Shown: piece after piece, positions 18,267-27,421 of the stretch
Layout of the letters: every line of letters begins with the position of its first letter
How positions within the stretch are numbered: the stretch's first letter is position 1
DNA from: Aquamicrobium defluvii
GTDB taxonomy: Bacteria > Pseudomonadota > Alphaproteobacteria > Rhizobiales > Rhizobiaceae
Length of the DNA stretch: 64,000 bases
NCBI RefSeq assembly: GCF_004363725.1
Contig: NZ_SNZF01000020.1
Location: 1-64,000 of the forward strand
Direction of reading: 5' to 3'
Program-made: the position numbers and the translations under genes
Notes under the pieces: model-generated
What the model was told of the DNA's origin: nothing
Database searches by the model: none
The model's input: the letters and a program-made list of their open reading frames with translations, nothing else

Positions 18267-21137
18267 TTACTCGGCCGCCAGCGACGCGATGCGCCGGCTG
18301 CGCCGCGCCTGCTCGTCATATTCGAGCTGCCATTCGCTCGGACCGTTGGACGGTGCGACCTGCACGGCGGTGACCTTGTATTCGGGGCAGTTGGTCGCCC
18401 AGTCCGAATAGTCCGTCGTCACCACATTGGCCTGCGTCATCGGATGATGGAAGGTGGTGTAGACCACGCCCGGCGACACGCGGTCGGTGATCAGCGCCCG
18501 CAGCGAGGTCTCGCCGGCGCGGCTCGCCACGCGCACCCAGTCGCCGTTGCGGATGCCACGCTGCTCGGCATCGTGCGGATGGATTTCCAGCCGGTCCTCG
18601 TCATGCCACACGACATTTTCGGTGCGCCGGGTCTGGGCGCCGACATTGTACTGGGACAGGATGCGCCCCGTGGTGAGCAACAATGGGAAGCGTGGGCCGG
18701 TCTTCTCGTCCGTCGCCACATACTCGGTGCGGATGAACCTGCCTTTGCCGCGCACGAAGCCGTCGACATGCATGATCGGCGTGCCCTGCGGCGCCTTGTC
18801 GTTGCAGGGCCACTGCACCGAGCCCATCTCGTCGATCAGGTCGAAGGAGACATTGGCGAAGCTCGGCGTCGTCGCCGCGATCTCATCCATGATCTGCGAG
18901 GGGTGGGTGTAGTTCCAGTCGAGGCCGAGCGCGCGCGCCAGTTCCTGTGTCGCCTCCCAGTCGGCATAGCGGGCCCTGGGCTCCATCACCTTGCGCACGC
19001 GGTTGATGCGGCGCTCGGCATTGGTGAAGGTGCCGTCCTTCTCCAGGAAGGTCGAACCCGGCAGGAAGACATGGGCGTAGTTGGCCGTTTCGTTCAGGAA
19101 CAGGTCCTGCACCACCACGCATTCCATGGCGGCAAGGCCGGCGGCGACGTGATGGGTGTCGGGATCGGACTGGAGAATGTCCTCGCCCTGCACATAGAGC
19201 CCCTTGAAGCTGCCATCGACGGCGGCATCCAGCATGTTGGGGATGCGCAGGCCCGGCTCGTTGTCGAGCTTCACCCCCCACAACTCCTCGTAGATGGCGC
19301 GCGTGGCGTCGCCGGAGATGTGGCGGTACCCCGGCAGCTCGTGCGGGAAGGAGCCCATGTCGCAGGAACCCTGTACATTGTTCTGCCCGCGCAACGGATT
19401 CACGCCAACGCCGGGGCGGCCGATATTGCCGGTCGCCATGGCCAGATTGGCGATGGCCATCACGGCGGTCGAGCCCTGGCTGTGTTCGGTCACGCCGAGG
19501 CCGTAGTAGATCGCGCCGTTGCCGCCGGTGGCGTAGAGGCGCGCGGCTCCGCGGATCTCCTCTGCCGGCACGCCGATATAGGCGGAAACGGCCTCGGGGC
19601 TGTTGGCCTCGTCGGCGACGAAGCCGGCCCAGTCCTGGAAAGCGTCCCATTCGCAGCGCTCGCGCACGAATTGTTCGTCCACCAGACCTTCGGTAACGAT
19701 GACGTGGGCGAGCGCCGTGAGCAGCGCGACGTTGGTGCCGGGCCTGAGCGCAAGATGATAGTCTGCCCTCACATGCGGGCTGCGGACCAGATCGGTACGG
19801 CGCGGATCGATGACGATCAGCCGCGCGCCTTCACGCAGGCGCTTCTTCATGCGCGAGCCGAACACCGGATGCGCGTCGGTCGGATTGGCGCCGATGACGA
19901 CGATGACATCGCTTTGCTCGATCGAATCGAAGTCCTGCGTGCCGGCCGAGGTGCCGTAGGACTGCCCCAGCCCGTAGCCGGTGGGGGAATGGCAGACGCG
20001 GGCGCAGGTGTCGACATTGTTGTTGCCGAAGCCCTGCCGCACCAGCTTCTGGACGAGATAGGTCTCCTCGTTTGTGCAGCGCGACGAGGTGATGCCGCCA
20101 ACGGCGGTCCGCCCGTACTGGTGCTGGATGCGGCGGAACTCGCTTGCGGTATGGGCAAGCGCCTCCTCCCACGTCACCTCACGCCACGGATCGGAAATCT
20201 TCTCGCGGATCATCGGCTTGAGGATGCGGTCCCTGTGCGTGGCATAGCCATAGGCGAAGCGGCCCTTGACGCAGCTGTGGCCATGATTCGCGTCGCCGCC
20301 CTTGTAGGGCATCATGCGCAGGACCTCGTCGCCCTTCATCTCGGCCTTGAACGAGCAGCCGACGCCGCAATAGGCGCAGGTGGTGACCACGGAGCGCTCC
20401 GGCATGCCGTGTTCCAGCACCGATTTCTCGCGCAACGCATCGGTGGGACACGCCTGCACGCAGGCGCCGCAGGACACGCATTCGGATTCGACGAAATCCT
20501 CGCTCATGCCGGCCACGATGCGGGATTCGAAACCCCTGCCCTCGACGGTCAGCGCGAAGGTGCCCTGCACGTCCTCGCAGGCGCGCACGCAGCGCGAGCA
20601 CACGATGCACTGCGAGGGATCGTAGATGAAATAGGGGTTGGTCTCGTCGCGCACGAGATAGTCGATGTTGAGCGAGCCGTTGCCCGGCGCGACATGGTTG
20701 CGGCCATCCAGCCCGTAGCGGTTCTCTTCCAGCCCTACTTCGGCGGCCACCTTGTCGAACTCGCTGAGGCCAGTGCCGCGTTCCTCGTTCCAGCCGCTCG
20801 GGTGATCGGAAACGTAGAGCTCCATCACGCCCTTGCGGATGGCGTCGAGCCGATCGGTGCGTGTGTGGACCACCATGCCTTCGCCGACCGGCGTGGTGCA
20901 GGAGGCGGGCGTGCCGTTGCGGCCCTCGATCTCCACCAGGCAGATGCGGCACGAGCCGAAGGAATCCAGCATGTCCGTTGCGCACAGCTTCGGTATTTCC
21001 ACGCCCGCTTCCATCGACGCGCGCATGATCGAGGTGCCCTCGGGCACAGTGACCGGCTTGCCGTCGACGATCAGTGTGACCTGTTTTTCGGCCTGCGATT
21101 CAGGTGTGCCGTAGTCGATTTCGTGTATCAGACCCAT
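18267..21137 (-). CDS. fdsA: NAD-dependent formate dehydrogenase catalytic subunit FdsA
   Basis: A 956-residue molybdenum enzyme subunit that oxidises formate to CO2. An N-terminal [2Fe-2S] domain has Cys52, 63, 66 and 80 (SFGSCRICLVE). Two 4Fe-4S clusters are in CIVCSRCVRACEDVQG and CVSCGACVQACPTDA, and a further one in CAYCGVGC. The bis-MGD domain contains DTCARVCHSPTGYGLG, whose Cys-His is the Mo ligand and proton relay, so this is a Cys enzyme and not a selenoprotein. The C-terminal MGD-binding domain has GRILSQYNVGAQTRRTENVV-type sequence. The length matches the Rhodobacter capsulatus enzyme. Operon order is fdsG-fdsB-fdsA-fdhD-fdsD. Confidence 0.97.
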   Translation of the reverse strand: MGLIHEIDYGTPESQAEKQVTLIVDGKPVTVPEGTSIMRASMEAGVEIPKLCATDMLDSFGSCRICLVEIEGRNGTPASCTTPVGEGMVVHTRTDRLDAIRKGVMELYVSDHPSGWNEERGTGLSEFDKVAAEVGLEENRYGLDGRNHVAPGNGSLNIDYLVRDETNPYFIYDPSQCIVCSRCVRACEDVQGTFALTVEGRGFESRIVAGMSEDFVESECVSCGACVQACPTDALREKSVLEHGMPERSVVTTCAYCGVGCSFKAEMKGDEVLRMMPYKGGDANHGHSCVKGRFAYGYATHRDRILKPMIREKISDPWREVTWEEALAHTASEFRRIQHQYGRTAVGGITSSRCTNEETYLVQKLVRQGFGNNNVDTCARVCHSPTGYGLGQSYGTSAGTQDFDSIEQSDVIVVIGANPTDAHPVFGSRMKKRLREGARLIVIDPRRTDLVRSPHVRADYHLALRPGTNVALLTALAHVIVTEGLVDEQFVRERCEWDAFQDWAGFVADEANSPEAVSAYIGVPAEEIRGAARLYATGGNGAIYYGLGVTEHSQGSTAVMAIANLAMATGNIGRPGVGVNPLRGQNNVQGSCDMGSFPHELPGYRHISGDATRAIYEELWGVKLDNEPGLRIPNMLDAAVDGSFKGLYVQGEDILQSDPDTHHVAAGLAAMECVVVQDLFLNETANYAHVFLPGSTFLEKDGTFTNAERRINRVRKVMEPRARYADWEATQELARALGLDWNYTHPSQIMDEIAATTPSFANVSFDLIDEMGSVQWPCNDKAPQGTPIMHVDGFVRGKGRFIRTEYVATDEKTGPRFPLLLTTGRILSQYNVGAQTRRTENVVWHDEDRLEIHPHDAEQRGIRNGDWVRVASRAGETSLRALITDRVSPGVVYTTFHHPMTQANVVTTDYSDWATNCPEYKVTAVQVAPSNGPSEWQLEYDEQARRSRRIASLAAE

Positions 21138-21205
21138 GGCTCAGGCTCCCGGACACATACGATAGCACCCAAAAGCGGCGCAATCACGGAAACAGATGTG
21201 CATCG

Positions 21206-22762
21206 TCATTCCGCAGCCTCCCGCATCGGTGCCGGCTTGAAGTCCTCGGGGAAGTGCGTCAGCGCGCTCATCACCGGATAGGGCGTGAAGCCGCCCAGCG
21301 CGCACAGCGAACCGAATTTCATGGTGTTGCACAGGTCAGTAACCAGTTCGATCTGACTGTCAGGCGCAATTCCGGCGGCCAGCCTGTCCAGCACCTCGAC
21401 GCCGCGCGTCGAGCCGACGCGGCAGGGCGTGCACTTGCCGCAGCTTTCGAGGGCACAGAATTCCATGGCGAAACGCGCCTGCTTCAGCATGTCGGCGCTG
21501 TCGTCGAAAACGACGATGCCGGCATGGCCGATCAGCCCGTCCTTTGCGGCGAATGCCTCGTAATCGAAAGGCGTGTCAAAAAGCGCGCGCGGAAAATAGG
21601 CCCCGAGAGGGCCGCCGACCTGTACCGCCTTGACCGGACGCCCGGTGGCTGTGCCGCCGCCGATGTCGTCGACGATCTCGCCGAGCGTCAGGCCGAAGGC
21701 CGTCTCGAACAGGCCGCCATGCCTTATGTTGCCGGCGATCTGGATCGGAATGGTGCCGCGCGAACGGCCCATGCCGAAATCCTTGTAATAGGCCGCGCCC
21801 CTGTCGAGGATGATCGGTACGGAAGCCAGCGAGATGACGTTGTTGATCACCGTCGGCCTGCCGAACAGACCCTTGTGGGCCGGTAGCGGCGGCTTGGCGC
21901 GCACCATGCCGCGCTTGCCTTCGAGGCTGTCGAGCAGCGCCGTCTCCTCGCCGCAGACATAGGCACCGGCGCCGACGCGCACTTCCATGTCGAAGACCCG
22001 TCCGGAGCCCAGCACATCCGGCCCCAGCACCTTGGCCCCGCGCGCGATCTCCACCGCCCGGCGCATGGCGGCAACCGCATGCGGATATTCGGAACGGATA
22101 TAGATGAAGCCCTTCGTGGCTCCGGTGGCGAGGCCGGCGATGGCCATGCCCTCGACCAGCACGAAGGGGTCGCCCTCCATGATCATGCGGTCGGCGAAGG
22201 TACCGGAATCGCCCTCGTCGGCGTTGCAGACGATGTATTTTTGCACATCGCCGGTATCGAGCACCGTCTTCCACTTGATGCCGGTCGGAAAGCCTGCGCC
22301 GCCGCGGCCGCGCAACCCGGATTCCGTGACCTCTGCCACGATCTGCGCCGGCGCCATCGTCGCTGCCCTGCGCAGTCCGGCAAGGCCGCCATGGCGCTCG
22401 TAGTCCTCCAGCGAGAACGGATCGGTGATGCCGCAGCGGGCGAAGGTGAGCCGCGTCTGGCGGGCGATGAAGGGAATCTCTTCCGGATCGCCCAGCGCCA
22501 GCTCGTGCGCGCCGCCGGACAGGAAACCGGCATCGAACAAGCCTTTTACCTGCGCCGCCCTTACCGGACCGTAGGCGACGCGGCCCGCTTGCGTCTCGAC
22601 CTCGACCATCGGCTCGAGGAAATAGGCGCCGCGCGAGCCGTTGCGGACGATGCTGGCCTCGATGCCGCGCTGCTTCAGCTCGCCGGCAATGGAAGCGGCC
22701 ACCTTGTCGGCGCCGAGCGCCAGCGCGCCGGAATCGCCGGGGATGTAGATGACCGGTTTCAT
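21206..22762 (-). CDS. fdsB: formate dehydrogenase diaphorase subunit FdsB
   Basis: A 518-residue NAD-reducing subunit homologous to NuoF with an N-terminal thioredoxin-like extension. The FMN/NADH region is visible as GLRGRGGAGFPTGIKW and CNADEGDSGTFADR. The [4Fe-4S] ligands are ESCGKCTPCR plus a later Cys in TDLCNTM. It passes electrons from the FdsA Fe-S chain to NAD+. The start at MKPVIYIPGD overlaps fdsG by four bases (ATGA). The 68-base gap to fdsA is short and holds no terminator. Confidence 0.96.
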   Translation of the reverse strand: MKPVIYIPGDSGALALGADKVAASIAGELKQRGIEASIVRNGSRGAYFLEPMVEVETQAGRVAYGPVRAAQVKGLFDAGFLSGGAHELALGDPEEIPFIARQTRLTFARCGITDPFSLEDYERHGGLAGLRRAATMAPAQIVAEVTESGLRGRGGAGFPTGIKWKTVLDTGDVQKYIVCNADEGDSGTFADRMIMEGDPFVLVEGMAIAGLATGATKGFIYIRSEYPHAVAAMRRAVEIARGAKVLGPDVLGSGRVFDMEVRVGAGAYVCGEETALLDSLEGKRGMVRAKPPLPAHKGLFGRPTVINNVISLASVPIILDRGAAYYKDFGMGRSRGTIPIQIAGNIRHGGLFETAFGLTLGEIVDDIGGGTATGRPVKAVQVGGPLGAYFPRALFDTPFDYEAFAAKDGLIGHAGIVVFDDSADMLKQARFAMEFCALESCGKCTPCRVGSTRGVEVLDRLAAGIAPDSQIELVTDLCNTMKFGSLCALGGFTPYPVMSALTHFPEDFKPAPMREAAE

Positions 22763-23238
22763 GCCCGCACCTCCGCGACGATCTCGTCGATGCGGTCGGC
22801 ATCGATGCGGCCGATGACCTCGCCATCGAGCATCGCGGCCGGCGAACAGGCGCACAGGCCGAGGCAGTAGACCGGCTCCAGCGTCACCCGCCCGTCCGGC
22901 GTCGTCTGGTGGAAATCGATACCGAGCGCCTGCCTGAGACGCGCCGCGACGTCGTCGGAGCCCATGGACTGGCAGGATTCCGCCTGACAGACCTTCAGCA
23001 CATGGCGGCCGGCCGGTTCCTTGCGGTAGTCGTGATAGAAGGAGACGACACCATAGACCTCGGCGCGCGACAGGTTCAGCCCCCTGGCGATGACCGGCAG
23101 GGCTTCGTGCGGCACATAGCCGAATTCCTCCTGCACCTCGTGCAGGATGGGCAGAAGCGGCCCCTCCATGCCCTTCATGCCGTCGACGATCGACGCCACC
23201 TGCGCCTCGATCCCGGTACCTGCGCCCTGCATGACCAT
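22759..23238 (-). CDS. fdsG: formate dehydrogenase gamma subunit FdsG
   Basis: A 159-residue NuoE-like subunit with a thioredoxin-fold [2Fe-2S] domain. Ligands are in CQAESCQSMG and CLGLCACSPA, the usual four-Cys set. It mediates electron flow between FdsA and FdsB. The start at ATG 23238 has GGGAGG eight bases upstream; a later ATG at 23232 and an upstream extension are less likely. It is the first gene of the fds operon. Confidence 0.94.
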   Translation of the reverse strand: MVMQGAGTGIEAQVASIVDGMKGMEGPLLPILHEVQEEFGYVPHEALPVIARGLNLSRAEVYGVVSFYHDYRKEPAGRHVLKVCQAESCQSMGSDDVAARLRQALGIDFHQTTPDGRVTLEPVYCLGLCACSPAAMLDGEVIGRIDADRIDEIVAEVRA

Positions 23239-23328
23239 GCAGCGCCCTCCCTGAGCAAATGCGACCTCTCGCCAGAGCGTTATGCAACCAGAGAATAACG
23301 CCTTGATCAATAAAGCTCTTCCGTGGTT

Positions 23329-23347
23329 CGATAGATATCTTCTATCG
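23329..23347. promoter_or_regulatory. LysR-type operator upstream of fdsG
   Basis: A perfect dyad, CGATAG-N7-CTATCG, lies about 90 bases upstream of the fdsG start. Inside it ATA and TAT frame a T-N11-A core, the classic LysR-family binding box. The LysR gene starts 925 bases further upstream and reads toward it, so it is the obvious candidate regulator. Confidence 0.7.
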
Positions 23348-23378
23348 ACCGGACGGCATCATCACCTTTACTACCGTT

Positions 23379-24272
23379 TCAGGTCCTGAAATCTCTCGCC
23401 AGCGTCATCGCCTCGTCCAGAAGCGCCGAGACCAGCGGCGTGTGCGGCATGTGCGGGCCGGCGACCAGTCCCACCGTGTGGCTGGCGTCGGGCTCGACGA
23501 TGGGAATGGCCCGCACCGGATCGGCGAAGCCGAAGGTTTCGGTCAGGGTGAGCGGCATGATCGACGACCATTTGCCGGTGCGGATATGCGAGAACAGCAC
23601 GATCATGGAGTTGCTCTCCAGCGTCGGGCGCATCTGCACGCCCGCTTCGGCCAGATGCTGGTCGATGATGCGCCGGTTCTGCATGTCGGGCGTCAGCAGG
23701 CACAATGGCAGCCGGCTCACCTCCTCCCATGTCACCTTGTCACGCCCGGCCAGCGGATTGCCGCTGGAGGTGATGAGCTGGTAACGCTCGTGATAGAGCG
23801 GCACGCTGGTCACTCGCCCGAGCGGCTCGTTGTCGAGATAGGTGATGCCGGCGTCGATCTCGAAATTCCCGAGCAGCGACAGGATTTCGATCGAGGTGCG
23901 CGACAGGATCGAGAAGGTCACGCCGGGATGCTTCTCGCGGAACGGCGTGGTCAGGCGCGGCATCATCGCCAGCGCGGTCGGGATGGCGGCGATGCGGATG
24001 CGGCCCGACAGTCCGTGGCGGGCGGCGCGCATTTCCTCGCGCATCGCATGCGCATCGCCGACGATGCGCCGGGCCCAGCCGAGCACCTGCTCGCCCTCGG
24101 GCGTCAGGCCCTGAAAGCGCGAGCCGCGCTTGACCAGCATCACGCCGAGCTGGTCCTCGAGCTGCTTGATCGCGGCCGAAAGCGTGGGCTGCGTGATGCC
24201 GCACAGCTCGGCCGCACGGCCGAAATGCTCCTCCCGGGCAAGGGCGATGAAGAATTCCAGCTTGTCGATCAT
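23379..24272 (-). CDS. LysR-family regulator, probably of formate dehydrogenase
   Basis: A 297-residue LysR-type regulator. The N-terminal helix-turn-helix is MIDKLEFFIALAREEHFGRA through TQPTLSAAIKQLEDQLG, which sets the start at 24272. The substrate-binding domain fills residues 90-297. It is on the same strand as, and directly upstream of, the fds operon, with a LysR-type palindrome in between. In Cupriavidus and other proteobacteria a LysR protein, FdsR, controls fds. A CbbR/FdsR-like role with formate or a related effector is therefore likely but inferred from position. Confidence 0.87.
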   Translation of the reverse strand: MIDKLEFFIALAREEHFGRAAELCGITQPTLSAAIKQLEDQLGVMLVKRGSRFQGLTPEGEQVLGWARRIVGDAHAMREEMRAARHGLSGRIRIAAIPTALAMMPRLTTPFREKHPGVTFSILSRTSIEILSLLGNFEIDAGITYLDNEPLGRVTSVPLYHERYQLITSSGNPLAGRDKVTWEEVSRLPLCLLTPDMQNRRIIDQHLAEAGVQMRPTLESNSMIVLFSHIRTGKWSSIMPLTLTETFGFADPVRAIPIVEPDASHTVGLVAGPHMPHTPLVSALLDEAMTLARDFRT

Positions 24273-24454
24273 CCGGTCCGAAACCTGTGTGGGCAATTCC
24301 GTGCCTAAGGTCGGAGAAATCGCCGCACCGCGCAAGACACGCCGCGAAACTGCCGAAAATGCGGCCGGCTTCCACATTTTTCAGCCGACTACAGGTTTGC
24401 ACCGGACGAAACCGGCGTTAAGGGGAAGCATCGGTAACCGACGAAAGATCCGAC

Positions 24455-25096
24455 ATGCTTGGCTGGTTCAGGAAGCTGCTTCCGCGCGAGGACGGGTTCT
24501 TCGATCTCTTCGAACGCCATTCCCGCGCCGTGGTGGGCGCAGCCGAGGCGCTGCAACGCCTGCTCGCCGGACAGGACGTCGAGAAGAACGGCGACGAGAT
24601 CGTGCGGCTGGAAAAGGAAGCCGACCTCATCACCGCCGAAGTGATGCTGGCAGTGCGCCGCTCCTTCATCACCCCCTTCGACCGCAGCGACATCCAGGAC
24701 CTCATCCAGTCGATGGACGACGCCATCGACATGATGCACAAGACCGTCAAGACGGTGCGCCGCTTCGAGCAGACGGAGTTCGATCCGCTGATGCAGGAAA
24801 TGGGCGTCGCCATCGTCGAGGCCGCCAGGCTGGTCGCCGAAGCCGTGCCGCTGCTCAACAAGGTCGGGCAGAATGTGCTTCGCCTGACCGCGATCGCCGA
24901 GGAAGTGGTTCGGGTGGAGGAGCGTTCCGACGATCTGCACGAGCGCGGTCTGAGGGACCTCTATCACCGGCACGCCAAAGGCGACGCCCTGGCCTATTTC
25001 GTCGGCTCGGAGCTCTACAACCAGCTCGAAAAGGTGGTGGACCGATTCGAGGACGTGGCGAGCGAGATTTCCGGCATCGTCATCGAAAACGTCTGA
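24455..25096 (+). CDS. DUF47/PhoU-like accessory protein of phosphate transporter
   Basis: A 213-residue all-helical, charged DUF47 protein resembling PhoU. Family-type patterns are FFDLFERHSRAVVGAA at the start, and FITPFDRSDIQDLIQSMDDAIDMM and HARGLRDLYHRHAKGD-like segments; the visible text is ERGLRDLYHR. DUF47 genes are almost always found next to Pit transporters, as here, six bases upstream of pit. It probably modulates low-affinity phosphate import at the inner membrane. I saw no clear Pho box in the 182-base leader. Confidence 0.9.
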   Translation: MLGWFRKLLPREDGFFDLFERHSRAVVGAAEALQRLLAGQDVEKNGDEIVRLEKEADLITAEVMLAVRRSFITPFDRSDIQDLIQSMDDAIDMMHKTVKTVRRFEQTEFDPLMQEMGVAIVEAARLVAEAVPLLNKVGQNVLRLTAIAEEVVRVEERSDDLHERGLRDLYHRHAKGDALAYFVGSELYNQLEKVVDRFEDVASEISGIVIENV

Positions 25097-25102
25097 CCGG
25101 AT

Positions 25103-26107
25103 ATGGACGCCACAATCGCTCTTCCGCTGCTGATCGGCCTGATCGGCGTCGCGCTGTTCTTCGACTTCCTCAACGGGCTGCACGATGCGGCGAATTCCAT
25201 CGCCACCATCGTCTCGACGCGGGTGCTGCGCCCGCAATATGCCGTGTTCTGGGCGGCGTTCTTCAACTTCATCGCCTTCCTGTTCTTCGGCCTGCATGTG
25301 GCCGAGACGCTGGGCACCGGCATCGTGGACGCCAACATCGTCACGCCGGGGGTCATCTTCGCCGCCCTTGCGGGCGCCATTGCCTGGAACATCATCACCT
25401 GGCTGGCCGGCATCCCGTCGAGCAGCTCGCATGCGCTGATCGGCGGCCTGCTGGGCGCGGGGATCGCCAAGGCCGGGCTCGACGCCGTGGTGTGGACCGG
25501 CGTGCTCAAGACGACCTCGGCCATCGTGCTTTCACCGCTGACCGGCTTCGTGCTGGCGCTCGTTCTGGTGCTGATCGTGTCGTGGCTGTTCGTGCGCCAG
25601 ACCCCTTTCGCGGTGGACCGCTCGTTCCGCGTCCTGCAATTCATATCGGCCTCGCTCTATTCGCTCGGCCACGGCGGCAACGACGCCCAGAAGACCATGG
25701 GCATCATCGCGGTCCTGCTCTATTCGCAGGGCATGCTGGGCGACACGTTCTACGTGCCGCTGTGGGTGGTGCTGACCTGCCAGGCGGTGCTGGCGCTGGG
25801 AACCCTGTTCGGCGGCTGGCGCATCGTGCACACCATGGGCTCGAAGATCACGCGGCTGAACCCGATGCAGGGCTTCTGCGCCGAGACCGGCGGCGCGCTC
25901 ACCCTGTTCGGCGCGACATGGCTCGGCATTCCGGTCTCGACCACCCACACCATCACCGGCGCCATCATAGGCGTAGGGGCGGCCCGCCGTGTGTCGGCGG
26001 TGCGCTGGGGCATCGCCGGCAACATCGTCATCGCCTGGGTCGTCACGCTGCCCGCAACCGCCGCGATCTCGGCCGTCACCTATTATCTGACGCAACTGGC
26101 TGCCTGA
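25103..26107 (+). CDS. pit: inorganic phosphate transporter, Pit family
   Basis: A 334-residue inner-membrane carrier with about ten hydrophobic segments and the two Pit repeats. Signatures are FDFLNGLHDAANSIATIVSTRVL in the first half and GHGGNDAQKTMGI in the second, which form the phosphate/cation site; the later segment GIPVSTTHTITGAIIGVG matches as well. It likely imports metal-phosphate or H+/phosphate at high phosphate supply. It is co-transcribed with the DUF47 gene. Confidence 0.93.
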   Translation: MDATIALPLLIGLIGVALFFDFLNGLHDAANSIATIVSTRVLRPQYAVFWAAFFNFIAFLFFGLHVAETLGTGIVDANIVTPGVIFAALAGAIAWNIITWLAGIPSSSSHALIGGLLGAGIAKAGLDAVVWTGVLKTTSAIVLSPLTGFVLALVLVLIVSWLFVRQTPFAVDRSFRVLQFISASLYSLGHGGNDAQKTMGIIAVLLYSQGMLGDTFYVPLWVVLTCQAVLALGTLFGGWRIVHTMGSKITRLNPMQGFCAETGGALTLFGATWLGIPVSTTHTITGAIIGVGAARRVSAVRWGIAGNIVIAWVVTLPATAAISAVTYYLTQLAA

Positions 26108-26212
26108 GCCCCGCTGGCACGATGACGCAGCCGCCGGCGCTTGGAGCGGCCGGACTTATGCAGTATCTCAGGGAACGCTCCCGGCAGCACACCCAGGCAT
26201 GAGGTACACGCA

Positions 26213-27385
26213 ATGTCCGTCACCAAGGAACTTGTCACCGAGCGGCTGAGAAGCGTGAGCGGGCCGGACTTCTCCGGCAATGTCGTCGATCTCGGCATGC
26301 TCTCCGAAATCTTCATCGCCGACGGCAAGGTGTTCTTCTCCATAACCGTGCCGGCCGCTCGCGCCGACCAGATGGAGCCGCTGCGTGCCGCGGCCGAACG
26401 CGTTGTGAAGGCCATTCCCGGCGTCACCGGCGCGGTGGTGACGCTGACGGCCGAGAAGAAGGGTGGCGGCATGGAAGCGGCGGCACCTCCCCGCCCCGCT
26501 CCGGGCCGGGCAGCCCCGTCCCGTCCCGCCGCGCCTCCCCCGCGTCAGGCGCAACCCGCGCCACCGTCGCAAAGCCCCGGCAAGCGCGGCGTTCCGGGTA
26601 TCGACGCCATCGTCGCCGTCGCTTCCGGCAAGGGTGGCGTCGGCAAATCGACCACTGCGGTGAACCTCGCCCTGGGTCTTGCCGCCAACGGGCTGAAGGT
26701 GGGCGTGCTCGACGCCGACATCTACGGCCCCTCCATGCCAAGGCTGCTCGGCATGCACGGCCGCCCCGAGAGCGCCGACGGCAAGATCCTCAAGCCCATG
26801 CAGAACTATGGCCTCAAGGTCATGTCGATGGGCTTCCTCGTCGACGAGGAGACGCCGATGATCTGGCGCGGACCGATGGTCGTGTCGGCACTGACCCAGA
26901 TGTTGCGCGAGGTGGACTGGGGCCATCTCGACGTGCTGGTGGTGGACATGCCCCCCGGCACCGGCGACGCCCAGCTCACCATGGCCCAGCAGGTGCCGCT
27001 GGCCGGCGCGGTCATCGTCTCGACGCCGCAGGACCTCGCCCTTATCGACGCCCGCAAGGGGCTGAACATGTTCAGGAAAGTCGACGTGCCTCTGCTCGGA
27101 ATCGTCGAGAACATGAGCTATTTCATCGCGCTGGACACCGGCAAGCGCTACGATATTTTCGGCCATGGCGGCGCCAGGCAGGAAGCGGAGCGGCTGGGCG
27201 TTCCCTTCCTCGGCGAGGTGCCGCTGGAGATGGGCATCCGCGAAAGCTCGGATGACGGCGAACCCGTCACCGTCGGCCGGCCTGACGGCCCGGAAGCGCG
27301 TATCTACCGCGACATCGCCACCCGGGTCTGGCAACGGCTGCAGGAGGAAAAGGGCGGCAGCGGGCCATCCATCGTGTTCGAATAG
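26213..27385 (+). CDS. Mrp/ApbC P-loop ATPase, Fe-S cluster carrier
   Basis: A 390-residue Mrp/ApbC family protein that assembles or carries Fe-S clusters. An N-terminal DUF59 (MIP18-like) domain occupies about residues 1-85. A Pro/Ala-rich linker (about 90-125) follows, then a P-loop with the deviant Walker A GKGGVGKST and MPPGTGDAQL. The CxxC found in many family members is not evident in the stretch near the C-terminus (NMSYFIALDTGKRYDIFGHG), where VENMSYF normally precedes a Cys pair. That makes this one of the members lacking it, so its cluster mode is uncertain. The ATG at 26213 follows a GAGG site. Confidence 0.9.
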   Translation: MSVTKELVTERLRSVSGPDFSGNVVDLGMLSEIFIADGKVFFSITVPAARADQMEPLRAAAERVVKAIPGVTGAVVTLTAEKKGGGMEAAAPPRPAPGRAAPSRPAAPPPRQAQPAPPSQSPGKRGVPGIDAIVAVASGKGGVGKSTTAVNLALGLAANGLKVGVLDADIYGPSMPRLLGMHGRPESADGKILKPMQNYGLKVMSMGFLVDEETPMIWRGPMVVSALTQMLREVDWGHLDVLVVDMPPGTGDAQLTMAQQVPLAGAVIVSTPQDLALIDARKGLNMFRKVDVPLLGIVENMSYFIALDTGKRYDIFGHGGARQEAERLGVPFLGEVPLEMGIRESSDDGEPVTVGRPDGPEARIYRDIATRVWQRLQEEKGGSGPSIVFE

Positions 27386-27421
27386 CAGCCCCGAACGTTA
27401 GCGAGCGCTTACCATAAAAGT

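Noticed and set aside
19990..20050. Possible selenocysteine at the FdsA active site
   Set aside because: The active-site motif DTCARVCHSPT has a Cys codon and no in-frame TGA, so no selenoprotein reading is needed.
18051..21281. Open frame of more than 1000 codons on the plus strand opposite fdsA and fdhD
   Set aside because: It is the antisense shadow of fdsA/fdhD; the composition is His/Arg/Gly-rich without domains, while the minus strand encodes a full formate dehydrogenase.
27386..27421. Terminator between apbC and the binding-protein gene
   Set aside because: The dyad around TAGCGAGCGCT is imperfect and short with no T-run.
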